DNA of 64,000 nt, taken from positions 6,448,001 to 6,512,000 of the forward strand of contig CM038920.1 of NCBI GenBank assembly GCA_021904315.1, written 5' to 3'. Shown piece after piece: positions 34,265 to 44,814 of this stretch. This DNA is from Sphagnum magellanicum. Its lineage: Eukaryota; Streptophyta; Sphagnopsida; Sphagnales; Sphagnaceae. The stretch's first letter is position 1, and every line of letters begins with the position of its first letter. The translations under genes were made by a program, and so were the position numbers. The notes beneath the pieces are model-generated. The model had not been told where the DNA came from, ran no database searches, and worked only from the letters and a program-made list of their open reading frames with translations.

Positions 34265-37200
34265 ATGTTTAAGAAGACCCTCACTATGGTTTCCCTCAAT
34301 GTCAGAGGCATGAGGGTCAAAAAGACCAAACCAAAACAAGTGAAGGCTTGGCTTTCATCGCTCCCAACCCCACCGCAACTCATTCTTCTCCAAGAGCACC
34401 ACCTCGGGAAAGTGGAAGCTCAAGACCTCGCTAGAGGGGTTGAGTTCTAGCAGGGAGAATCTTACTAGAATGAGGGTGTCCCAATGGGACGCTCCCAGAG
34501 AATCAGCGCCGGCATGGCGATACTCGTGGACAAAACGATCTCACCACTCATCACTGATCATGGCATACTAGTCGAGGGTCGCGCCCAATTTATCATGTTA
34601 CAACCTCCCGGGGAGGGATCGTTAACTATAATTAACATCTACGCATCTCTCCACTCCACCGACCGAGCCCAGCTATGGCAAAAGGTGAGCCAAGCAAACT
34701 TTAATGCTGACCATGTCATCCTCGGAGGGGACTTCAACCACCAAGAGGTCTTGGAATGCAGAGGCACCGCCGGACTAAAACAGATGAACAGGAGGGAGTC
34801 TTCCTCTTGGCATCTCATGATGCTCAAATATGGGTTGTCCGACACCTGGCGCCTAGACAGCCTTCGAAAGCTTTCCAAGAAAGAGTTCACCTTCGATAAC
34901 GGACGCCCGGGGGCATCCTCAGCAATGTCCAGGATCGATAAATTCTTGGTCTCCCAATCCGTGGAGGAGAGGGGAGGACGAATCGAAACAGCAGCCTTAG
35001 TAAAAAAACTTTCGGACCACTCCCCTCTTGTCATCTCGGTCTGGGGGAAACAACAGGAAGCGCCCGGGAATCGCATTTGCTTCTTCGACATCTCTTTCTT
35101 GAGCGAAAAAAGCAGGAGAAAAAAGTTGTGGGAAGCATGGGTCGGGAATCACCCCCCCCCCACCGCCCCCTCTCAAGACTTCGACTGGCCGGCCTAGCTG
35201 GAATCCGCCACCGACCGGGTAATGTCGTGCAACGCGCGCCTCTCAAAGACAAAAAGGTGAAATCAGGGTGCCTGCGTCAGAGCAAGCACCAAAAAGATTC
35301 AACTGGCTGAAGTCTAGCTTCAAAGGGACCCAGCGAACGTTGAGGTGTGGGGCATCCTTTCAGACGCACAAGGCAAGCTCACAGATGTCTTTCAAAATTC
35401 AGTGGAGCAAAACCAACATCTTTCCGCTTCCAGATGGCTAAGATACGGGGATACTTGCTCCAAGGCCTTCTTCGATTTTCACAACATAGGAAAAAAAAGG
35501 ACCCTCCTACGCGAGCTAGAAACCGAGGAGGGCATAGTCTCAGGTCAAAGCGACCTCGCCTTGTATGTCACAAGCTTTTATGCCAACCTATATTCCTCGG
35601 ACGCGCTGGCTCAAGGCATAGCGGAAACGCAAACGGTCTGTTGGAAGAGCGTCCCGGCCAAGGTCACGCAAGCTATGAACGAGAGGCTGACTAGAGACCT
35701 CTCCTTCAAGGATGTCACGGACGCCATCAAAGCCCTCCCCAAAGGGAAGGCTCCAGGGCACAACGGGGTGCCCATGGAATTCTTCCAAGAATTCAAAAAA
35801 GAGGTAGCGCCGATGCTGCTCCATGCCTTCTCGGCGATGTTCAGAGTCAGCGCGACCTCAGCCCACATCAACAAAGGTCTGATTACTCTCATCCCCAAAT
35901 CAGGGGACCGAGCCAGACTGAATAACTAGAGGCCCATTACCCTTTTGGGCAGCTTATATAAGGTTCTCGCAAAGACTCTCGCTCGCAGGATTCAAACGGA
36001 CCTCACGGAGATCATCAGGCCCAACCAAACGGGCTTCGTGGAGGGCCGGAGCATACTTGACAACGTGTTCATGGCTCAAGAAAGCCTAGGTTGGGCTGAA
36101 GAAAGCAACCAAGACCTGGTCCTTCTCCTTTTGGACTTCGAAAAAGCATTCAATAGAATCGAATGGGACTTTCTTTTCAAAGCCCTGGACAAACTGGGCT
36201 TTAGCCCCACCTGGGTCCATTGGGTTGCATCCCTATATTGGGATGCCACCTCCGCCATCAAAGTGAATGGGGTAGCCGGCCCTAATTTCCAACTCGCCAG
36301 GTCGGTAAGGCAAGGGTGCCCCTTAGCACCCTACTTATTCATTATAGTTACTGATGTTCTGGGGTACATGCTAGACGACCCCAAACATGGGGTCGAAGGC
36401 CTTTCCCTTCCCAAAGGTGGTCGGATCAGAACCAGACCTTCGCTGATGACATAGCCCTCTACCTGAAGGGCACCCCGGCCAACATGGACCGGGCACAAGA
36501 AGTCCTCAAGACCTTTTGCCGCGCGTCTAGAGCCATAGTCAACTAATGCAAATCGGCTGCCATCTGGGCCAACCAAAAAGAAAAGTCTTGGGAATGGGGG
36601 GAAGACGAAGGGTTAAAGTGGATCCCAAAAGGGAAAGGTACAAGGTACCTCGGGATTCAGGTCGGTTTCCATTTACCATCCGAGGCAAACTTTGACACGA
36701 TGATGCTCGCCTTCAAAGGCAAGCTCATCAATTGGAGCAGTAACAAGCTTTCGCTTGCAGGAAGAATCTCGGTGGCGAACCAGGTCTTACTCGCGTCTAT
36801 CTGGTACCTGGCCACATGTTGGAATCTAGATCCAAAAATGTGCAGCCAAGTCAGAGGGCTCATTAAGAACTTTATATGGGGGCACAAGGAGGCGCCTACA
36901 CGCGCCAAGGTAAGGTGGGACACCGTGGCGCTCCCAACCTCCCAAGGAGGCTTGGGCGTCACCGACCCCAAAGCCCAATCGGAGGCATTGTTGGCCAAAC
37001 TCTTCATAAGGGGCCTAGTGCCTGGCGGAGAGCCTTGAAAAGAGCTCGTGCGGCACAATGCCAACCAGACGAGGCTCCCAGTCCACGGCAAAGGCCCCTC
37101 AAACCCCGACCTAAATTGGCTCCTCGCCGCGCCCAAGCTCAAGAGGCTTAAATGCTCTATGTGGAAGAGCATCGTTGGAGCTTGGCTGAACGTGAGGCCC

Positions 37201-38433
37201 GGCCTAATCAAATCCGACCCGACCAACTCAGACGAAGTCCTCAGGCATCCCATCTTTGGTAACCCATCAATTCTCAACTCCAGAGGTTTCCCGCTAGGAG
37301 TGGGGGGCGTGAGTGAAGGCAATGCCTTTGCGCAATCCGGATGCTCCCGAGTCAAAAACATTTGGAACATTGCAACTAAAGATTGGAAAGGGTTAACGGA
37401 CTTGGGCATGAGCCATCATCCCTCAAACAGGCTGAACAGGGAAACGATCATGTCAAGTATCCCTTGGCGCCCAGACGAACATGAAGGCCACTTTCGCGTA
37501 GGCAACTGGATAACCAATCCAACACCCAGAAGGGGTAGCCCACTCGACTGGGTCTACCTTGTCCTCGAGCCAGCTGACGCAACTGCCTCAGTGCTTGAAT
37601 TTCAAAAGATCACGCCCGGAGGCCGCATCCAAGCGACGACCAATCAAACCATCAAAATCTCCACCGTCAAGCACCGCACAGTCAAAGTGCTCTCCCAAGA
37701 GAGACCCGGGGCAACTCTCAAGGTTGCTAAAGAGCCCCCAGCCCAAGGCAAGGCGCCTCTTCTATACTGGATCTTCGATGCAGGTTTCATACTCGATCTA
37801 CCTTGGGACCCTAGAAAATGACACTGGCAATCAAGCTTGCCCCTGGGCGATGCCCCTTTCTACGGGTACACTGCCAAGAGGGGCTACAATAACATTCGCA
37901 AATCAAACCTCACGTCCGGCATGATGTCCTTCCTTCAAGATCTCAACCTCAGAAACACCTCTACCACTCAAATGACGGCCAGACTCTGGCATAACGCACG
38001 CCCACGGAAGGTGGGCACGCTCATCTGGCTGGTTCTCAACAAAGGCCTCCCGGTTGGGTCCTAGCTCCAACAAATAGGCCTTCCCTCTCAATGCAAAGTG
38101 TGCGATTCTAACACAGAGGAAAACCCTTGACATTGCCTCCTGGATTGCCCAATGGCGCAACGCGCCTGGGAAGCCTTCAAAAGAATCTAGACAGAATGGT
38201 GGGCGCCTCAAGATCTGGAAATCACCTGGCCCTTCGCGCTGCTCGGCGAAGCAACAATCGAGCAAGAGGATGACCCCCCGGGACTCCTCGCATACCACAC
38301 CGGCGGCTTCACCTACCCCAAACAGGCTTTAGACATCCTGCGTAGCTTCATTGTTTATTGTCTTTGGACTGAGAGATGTAGAAAACACTTTGATGACAAT
38401 TACTCCCTCAAAGCGGTTCTCACCCAGGTGTGA
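34265..38433 (+). pseudogene. LINE ORF2: endonuclease, reverse transcriptase, zf-RVT
   Basis: The endonuclease (34286-35045) has MVSLNVRGM (Asn), LILLQEHH (Glu), HVILGGDFN (Asp/Asn), SRIDKFLVS and SDHSPLVIS (His). The RT (35650-36460) has GKAPGHNGVP, LLDFEKAFNRIEWDFL, RQGCPLAPYLF and the catalytic FADD (36439-36450), which lies one frame away because of a small deletion just upstream. TRYLGIQVG and the SLAGRISVANQVL region follow. The C-terminal zf-RVT is at about 37985-38180 (CKVCDSN...HCLLDCP). The stops I traced include 34448, 34466, 35195, 35315, 35927, 38062 and 38188, all TAG preceded by C. The enzyme would nick target DNA and copy LINE RNA into it. Confidence 0.88.
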
Positions 38434-38940
38434 GCTCTACCGACATGGCCATGGCTAGTAGTCTCAATATTTAAAGATTGGGTTAGGAATATGTGAGTGT
38501 GGTGAAGTTATTAGGGGGGTTTAACAACTTTGTGTTAGAATAGGGGTTGATGAGTGTGCACAAGGTGTGAGGGGGGGGTTTAGTTGTCTGAAATACGATA
38601 TTAGTTGGGTTAGTTCCTTTCTGCAGCAAAGAGTTGATAAACCATAGTTTTGGAACCTTACTAGCGGAAGTACGGATGAGAAATCTCTAGAAGGCAGGGG
38701 AAAGAAAAACAAACACCAGAGTTCATGTTGTGCGACAAAACATTGGTCTAGTATTAGTAATTGGCAAGTAGCAAGAACGCTGGGAATTTATCAAGTAGGG
38801 TGAAGGGGTTAGTGAAAGGCCCAATAGAGCTAGAGCAATCTTCAACCCATAAGAGCGAAGGATTGATTCAAATCAGCTTAATGATTAAATAGACGATGTG
38901 ATAGTGTGCCAATGATAATAGGAGTTTCTTGAGGACTGAA
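38434..38940. other. Spacer after the LINE, nothing recognised
   Basis: G-rich plus-strand words (TTAGGGGGGTTTAAC, GTGAGGGGGGGGTTTAG) recur near 38509 and 38567. No gene or known repeat was recognised. Confidence 0.35.
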
Positions 38941-39013
38941 ATGTTTATTTAGATTATGAGCAAGCTCAACAAGGAGCTACAAGTACATGTCAAGTCCTAA
39001 GCTACGCTTTAGC

Positions 39014-39436
39014 TCATAACTGTAGGAAGTCTAGAATGCGTCGAATGGTACGAACTAGGTAGTCCGCTTTGCTGTTAGGAGGTAGTCGACGAATTGGACC
39101 GCGCAACCAACGATAGTGTCCAACGCTGGGAACTGAAGACCAAGCGAAGATAAAAGTGTCTTCGATTTCATAACAACCTTCGTAGACAGTTTCGGGTTCG
39201 TCACCAGAAGCGGGGTCAACTTGTAATAAGATCACCAGGGTGCGGGAGTTTGGCGAAATACGATAGTACCAAGCTCGAGGGGGTTCAACTTCGAGACGAG
39301 CGCGCACTTCGCGAGGTTCGGGTTCTTCATCGCGAGGACGCTGCGTTAGGGTTAAATCTAAAGATGACTCCGAAGGCGATTCTGCATCCGCTTGTGCGGC
39401 TTGGGGCCCGTAGGATGTGACCGTGCGCAACGCCAT
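39014..39436 (-). CDS. CpG-rich orphan gene, 140-residue protein of unknown function
   Basis: The frame from ATG 39436 to TGA... the stop at 39014 is intact. A longer frame starts at 39469, but 39436 (MALRTVTSYGPQAAQ) sits better after the TATA. A CTATAAAT box is at 39526-39533, and an AATAAA signal is at 38944-38949, about 65 bases past the stop. The protein has an acidic, Pro/Ser/Glu-rich N-terminal third and a compact C-terminal part with RAWYYRISPNSRTLVILLQV and GHYRWLRGPIRRLPPN. There is no signal peptide or membrane segment. CpG is well preserved, unlike the surrounding elements, which suggests a recent or unmethylated sequence. I do not recognise the family. A small gene, a viral or transposon accessory protein, or a chance frame are all possible. 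Confidence 0.5.
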   Translation of the reverse strand: MALRTVTSYGPQAAQADAESPSESSLDLTLTQRPRDEEPEPREVRARLEVEPPRAWYYRISPNSRTLVILLQVDPASGDEPETVYEGCYEIEDTFIFAWSSVPSVGHYRWLRGPIRRLPPNSKADYLVRTIRRILDFLQL

Positions 39437-39525
39437 ACTTTCAAGGAAGAGAGGAAAGATCTTCAACAAAATCGAATTGACAATGGAGGTGGGGTGGACT
39501 TATGACATCAAGTTTTACGGTCATG

Positions 39526-39533
39526 ATTTATAG
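39526..39533 (-). promoter_or_regulatory. TATA box of the orphan gene
   Basis: CTATAAAT lies on the minus strand 90 bases upstream of ATG 39436. Transcription start would be near 39500. Confidence 0.4.
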
Positions 39534-39667
39534 GCCGAGGAAAGAAAGAGGAGGTGTAAATGATGGCCTAGGACCATGGTAAAGTAAAAATTTAAGGTCA
39601 AAGGATAAAAAATAAAATAAAATGAAGGTTCAAATAAAGTTGCTCAAGGGGAAGTGGGAATAGGTAG

Positions 39668-39880
39668 CAAGGAACCTTCTTCTTCTCCTCCCATTGACCA
39701 CCAAGCAAGGGATCTTCATTGACCACCAAACAAGGAACCTTCTTCTTCTCCTCCCATTGACCACCAAGCAAGGAACCTTCTTCTTCTCCTCCCATTGACC
39801 ACCAAGCAAGGAACCTTCTTCTTCTCCTCCCATTGACCACCAAGCAAGGGATCTTCATTGACCACCAAGCATGGGATCCT
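39668..39880. repeat. 38-bp minisatellite with shorter variant units
   Basis: Four copies of a 38-bp unit (starting GGAACCTTCTTCTTCTCC and ending in CCACCAAGCAA) are mixed with about 24-bp shortened units (GGGATCTTCATTGACCACC). The minus-strand frame 39598-39972 is a translation of the array (repeated GGQWEEKKKVPCLVV). I do not count it as a gene. Confidence 0.85.
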
Positions 39881-40111
39881 CCCTCCTCCCTTCTCCTTCT
39901 CTTTAAAAGGCGGCTCGGATGATTGGGGGGTCTCTCTTTGCCTTGGAGAATTTCCTTGAATACTTGTTTCACAAGTTTTTTGAAGGGAAATGGGGATGAA
40001 ACTTAGGAGAGGGAAGAAGGAAAGGAGTGGAGGGAAGATCTTGTAATAGTTTTAAGGAATGGGGGTGAGGAATGATGAGGTTGGAAGGTTAGAATTTAGA
40101 GAAACTTCACA

Positions 40112-40470
40112 AAAAATCTCTCGGGTTTCATAGTATAACTTCCTAGTTATTTAACTACAGAGCCTAAGATTTGGTAGGTAGATGCGGCTTGTTGTTAGCT
40201 TTCCAGAGAGCTATAGCAAGCTAGATTTGGACAATGTATGTGGGAGAAACAATTCTCCAAGTGACTGGGGGTCTGCAGTCGAGTTGGACCAATTTCCTTT
40301 ACAAAACCCTCTCGGGTTTTGTAGCATAACTTCCTAGTTATTTAGCTGCAGATCTTGATATTTGGTGGGAAGGTGTGCTTAGTGGTTAGCTTTCCAAAGA
40401 GCTAAAGCAAGCGAGATTTGGACAACCTATGTGTTAGAAACAATAGTTCAAAGGCTTGCTGGTTGTAGCC
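40112..40470. repeat. Tandem duplication of about 190 bp
   Basis: Copy 1 starts near 40112 and copy 2 near 40302. Both contain CTCTCGGGTTT, ATAACTTCCTAGTTATTTA, GTTAGCTTTCCA.AGAGCTA and GATTTGGACAA. The copies differ by substitutions and small indels. Confidence 0.75.
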
Positions 40471-40738
40471 AAGTTTAAGAAGGTGTTGAGTCCATAAGTG
40501 TTCATTAAAAGGGGTGACAATTTGATACAAGGTTCTAGGATTTGGAATGTGTGAATCTAAATAACAAATCTATCAATGTTGAATTGTGAATGATGCTTGG
40601 AAGGCAAAATAATTAACTTCATCTACGAACGCAACCTAATAACTAGACATACATTCGCATTCGTCCTTCATCGGTAGCATTTGTGCTTTCAAGCATAGTC
40701 ACCTTGTAGAACCGGAGGTAGAGGGACAAAAGTTGCCT

Positions 40739-41040
40739 CACACCAGGCCTGGGTGGCCACCGTTGAGGTCGGTATGGCCTCTTGGAAGGCCATTAGATCT
40801 CACCGGCCCACCAAGGACCCGGACATTCAAGCTCGCATCGAGTTAGACTTCATAAATGAGTGGCTTCATATGAACATTCTGGGGATGGATAATGCCACCA
40901 TTCGGTGGCATTTCCTTCCCCCCCTATATTTCCTTCCTTTATCTAATGATTAATGGGGCTACTACCTCCCTCCCCGCATGGGATCTCTCACATACATGTC
41001 CATTGGTCTCTCCTAGCCTTTGGCCTAGTATACCATAGGC
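40739..41040 (+). pseudogene. Possible LINE ORF1 fragment
   Basis: The frame 40753-40953 and the following bases resemble the N-terminal part of a LINE ORF1. The sequence ACATACATGTCCATTGGTC near 40991 parallels ATACATGTCCACTGGTCGCC at 32465 in the LINE above, at the IHVHWS position. The fragment is short and the match partial. Confidence 0.3.
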
Positions 41041-41289
41041 ATGTGGTCTTGAAGTCTTGACTTTGCAATTGTCGGACTGGTAATTGTTTTGGGATGTTTG
41101 TGTTGTGAAGAAAAACATGAAACTGGAGGGTGAGATCACTACATTTGGCTAAGAAAAAAGACAAAACCATGCCTCTATTTTTTCTTCTTCTTGGAAATTG
41201 TATTGTTTTCTTGTTGGGTGTAAAATAAAGGTGAAGTATATGATGTCCATCACTTGCTTTCAACTTTGCTTTGCTTTGTTGGGCCCTGC

Positions 41290-42279
41290 TGTCGCAACCC
41301 TAGCTTTGGGCTCGTGACCAAGGCTAAGGGGGTTGCAAGGTTGTGAGCCAAGAGGAAGGAAGCCCGGGAGTCAAAGCAAAGGCATTGCAAGAGTGCGGGC
41401 CAAGAGGAAGCCCGGGAGTTAAGGCAAAAGGAAGCCCAGGAGTCACATCACATACTCCCGGGAGTGTTAGAAAGTGTGAGGGAATGAGCCCTCACACTCT
41501 CAAGGCAACTCCCACTTTGGGAGATGGAGTCCCGGTGGACGCCCGAAACTTCAAAGAGCGATTGCAGGGGTCAAACCTCAATGGTTTGTGGCGTTATTTA
41601 TAACATTGGAAAGCTCTTGGAGCTTAGATGTCTAAAATGGGCTCGCATTGCTCATTTGAACATCTGAAACACAAGTTATGGCCAAAAGAAGGGCCGGGAG
41701 TCGAATTGCTAGTTTGACTCCTGACCACAAAAAGTCCGGAATCGACCTCTTCCTGATGTCCGATTCGGGAGTACAACACGGCGTTGGAAAGCTCTTGACG
41801 AGAGCTACAACTTTGCTTTAGACCGCATCGCAATCGGAGGTTTGCTCGCAATGTTATGGGGCTCCAAAGTCCCGGGAGTCCCATTTGGCGCGATTTCGGG
41901 ACTCCCACTTGGGAGTCCCGGGAAAAATAGCCATTTGGATGTGGGCTCCGTGGAGAGTCACAGAGTATACTATAAGGGGGAAGGTGGTGGCTTCCCCCAA
42001 GTCCGGGCCGTGGTGAGTCTTGTGTGTCTGTGTTGCCCGTGGCTTGTCCTAGCACCAAGGGTGCTCTAACTTTGCACTAACCACTTTGTGTGGGTTGTGT
42101 GCAGGCCCGTGTGAGTGACTAAAGCTTGTCAACTCTTCCTACTCCCATCCCGAAGCTCCAACACGCCCCTCTACCCCTCAAAGTATTGTCAGCTAGGGAG
42201 CATGCTTCGACTCCTCCTTTTCCGCTGCTTTCTACTTGGGCTCACATTTGAGCCCCTTTAAGGAGTTAGGAGTGCGTCA
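41290..42279 (+). mobile_element. Solo LTR copy B, target duplication CCTGC
   Basis: It starts TGTCGCAACCC and ends GGAGTGCGTCA. CCTGC precedes (41285-41289) and follows (42280-42284), a perfect 5-bp duplication. It is closely related to copy A along its 990 bp, including the TATA-like TATAAGGGGG and the hairpin at 41976-41998. No internal region remains. Confidence 0.92.
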
Positions 42280-42602
42280 CCTGCCCCCACAGGGACAGGG
42301 ACTATTGCATTGGATCCAACTTTTGGAAGTTTTACCTTATTAGAATTGATTTCACATTAAGTAAACTAGTTTCTTTGGTGAAATTGTTTAGATTGTCTAC
42401 ATTGGAACGGAGATTTTTGGGTGTTTAGAGTGTGAACATAATAAGTAGATGTACAACATCTTATCTATTGGTGGGGCTAGCATGTTTGTGATGCCTTGTT
42501 TTGTTTGCTCCTCTTTCATCCGTTGACTCATGTTTGGTTTTGTCATGTCATGTCACAAAGTCGTTCTCACATGATACATATGCCCCTTCTCACCAAATTT
42601 GT

Positions 42603-43425
42603 TGACGCACTCCCAAGTCACGGGGTGAAACCCACTTGAGGGTTTCACAAAGTCAAGTTGCGAAAAGTTGAGACTTGGTAGCATGCTCCCGACTTCCAAC
42701 TCTAAAAAGGGGTAGAGGGTTGAGTTAGGAGCCCAAGGATTAGACTAGGAAGAGGGACTAGCTTAGCTCGTGTGAATCTGCATCCAAAAAAACCAACCAA
42801 ATCGAGTTAGTTTAGTATTCGGGACACCCTTGGGTGTTGGGACTTGCCACGGGCACTTGGACACACAAGACTCACCACGGCCCGAACTCGGGGGAAGCCA
42901 CCACCTTCCCCCATATAGTATTCTCTGCGGCTGGTCGTGGAGGCTACATCCGAATGGCACATTTTGTTGGGACTCCCAAAATGGAGTCCCGAAACTGTCC
43001 CGGCTAGACTCCCGGAACTTTGAACGGCCATAGCTCCTCGCCCCGAACTCGGATCGGGTCGAGTCCTAAACCAAAGTCGTAGTTCTCGTCGAAAGATTTC
43101 CAACGCCGTGTCGCACTCCCCAAGGCGACGTCGGGAAAAGGTCGATTCCCGACTTTTAGTGGTCGGGAGTCAAACTGCTAGTTTGACTCTCGACCCTTCT
43201 TTTGCCCATAACTTGGGCTGTAGATGTCCGAATGGCCTATGCGAGGCCATTTTCGATATTTGCGTTTCAAGACCTTTCCAATGACACCAAGAACACCCCA
43301 ATGCAAGGTGTTTTGGGCCTTGCTGTCGAGCTCTAAACATTCGGGAGTCCCGGAGGACTCCAAACCTCCAACTTTTCCAAGTGTTGGGCTTCACCCCCAC
43401 ACTTGGCCAAAGTGGGGTTGCAACA
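42603..43425 (-). mobile_element. Solo LTR copy D
   Basis: On the minus strand it starts TGTTGCAACCCCA and ends GGGAGTGCGTCA, with TG...CA ends. The hairpin at 42890-42912 is perfect and adjoins ATACTATATGGGGG. The flanking pentamers are TTTGT (42598-42602) and TTCAT (43426-43430). They differ by two transitions, so the duplication is at best decayed. At 823 bp it is shorter than copies A and B and more diverged. Confidence 0.8.
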
Positions 43426-43429
43426 TTCA

Positions 43430-44480
43430 TCTTGTCATGACCTAAACAAATTTGGGATGTACATTGATCAAAGTGTACATAGTTGACTTATTAACTATTT
43501 GCAAAATTAAATCTCCCACATTACATATATTAAAAGATGTCGTGACGTGAAGCATCATTTTATCCATATGTCCCATCATCCATCCATCTGTCCGTCCGAT
43601 CATGATCTATTTAATATCATCATACTACAAATTTCTATTATTCATATCTATATATATATATATACCATTTGAAACCATAGACTTTGGATAAATCCAAGGA
43701 ACAAATTAAATTAATCAATTTTGAGTATATGTAAAAAAGGAAAATAATGTTCTTTGGGAAGTAGTGTAAGTATCGCACACCCTTTCGCCACAAATAGAGC
43801 CCGTAAAAAGCTTTGGCTTTTGCATTGGGCAAGACTCAGAATTGCACTAAAAAGCTGACATTGTTTTTGTGTTATTGATGTGAGCCAGGATGAGGCTGTC
43901 AGTGGAGAGATATTTGGATAAGTTTGACCCACTTTCTATGGTCACACCATGAGGAGTGTTTTGTGTAAACAAGGGGGAAACTGATCTTAACAAAGTGAGT
44001 TTGAAGTAAAAGAAAACAAACAGTTTAACTAACAAGCAGGGCAACAAATACACCAAAAAAAAGAAGCCTTGCAGAAGTGTTGTTTTCTGAACCTCCAAGA
44101 GCAAATGTGTGATTATCTCTCCCTTTCTTTAGTTCTTTGTTGGAATTTAAAGCATTGCTATGATGTGTGTGTGGGTCTAATTTTGGGTGGCTTTCATGTG
44201 ATACAAACGGTGGATGATCTGGCTTTTGAATGTGCACCAGTTGCAATCATGGACCAAATAGCACTTTTCCTCAATGTGAGCCAACCGACATAAAAAATAG
44301 AGAAAGAGAAAATGAAAAAGAGACATAAACCCTAAACCCATTTTGGGTTTCAATTGTGTCTGGCACTATTATTTTATTGTGATCCGATGTTCTATCGATG
44401 GTGCCATTTTCCTTTATGGCTTGGTCAAACCTTTTCTGTGAAAATCATTTTTTCTATGCCTTTCTTACTATGTGTTTTAC
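43430..44480. other. AT-rich spacer, nothing recognised
   Basis: Contains a short (TA)n run near 43649-43662 and chance open frames on both strands. No domain was seen. Confidence 0.35.
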
Positions 44481-44481
44481 A

Positions 44482-44813
44482 GGAAGCAAGGGAGGGTTTA
44501 AGGGAGGCAATGGCTAAAGATGTGGTCACTTTCAATGTTAAACTACTTGCATCTCACAATGATAAAAGTTTTGAAAAACATGGTCATATTCCAGCAATTC
44601 CAAACTTAAACCACCACCTGCTACTTTCAACACCTTCTTTGTTTGCAGAAATGCCAATGCTACTGAAGATGACATCCCAAGGAGGTACTTGGGTCTTCTA
44701 GAAGAAGATCAATTTTTTACGGTATCATGAATACAATGTTTCACGTCCGATTGTAGAAAATGAGGATGGTGACACATTACAAAATGACACTACAACTTTC
44801 GAAACTCTTTCCT
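44482..44813 (+). pseudogene. Two exon-like segments of an unrecognised protein gene
   Basis: A segment preceded by TTTTACAG (44482-44581) reads EAREGLREAMAKDVVTFN. A second, preceded by TTTGTTTGCAG (44650-44813), reads NATEDDIPRRYLGLLEEDQF. After a one-base slip in a T run it continues RYHEYNVSRPIVENEDGDTL, up to a GTACAT donor-like site. The composition is protein-like and differs from the AT-rich noise around it. I do not recognise the family. It is probably a decayed gene fragment. Confidence 0.35.
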
Positions 44814-44814
44814 T

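Larger units (their letters stand above)
32386..38433 (+). mobile_element. L1-type LINE retrotransposon, nearly full length, inactive
   Basis: A GC-rich block of about 6 kb in AT-rich surroundings carries ORF1 (DUF4283-like region plus CCHC knuckle) and ORF2 (apurinic endonuclease, RT and zf-RVT), all on the plus strand. ORF2 has a single frameshift (about 36425-36438), and the rest of its damage is in-frame stops. There is no clear poly(A) tail or target duplication. The 3' end near 38433 meets unrelated sequence. Confidence 0.85.

Noticed and set aside
39598-39972. Repetitive protein on the minus strand
   Set aside because: The frame follows the 38-bp minisatellite and has no motif outside it; the repeat is described instead.
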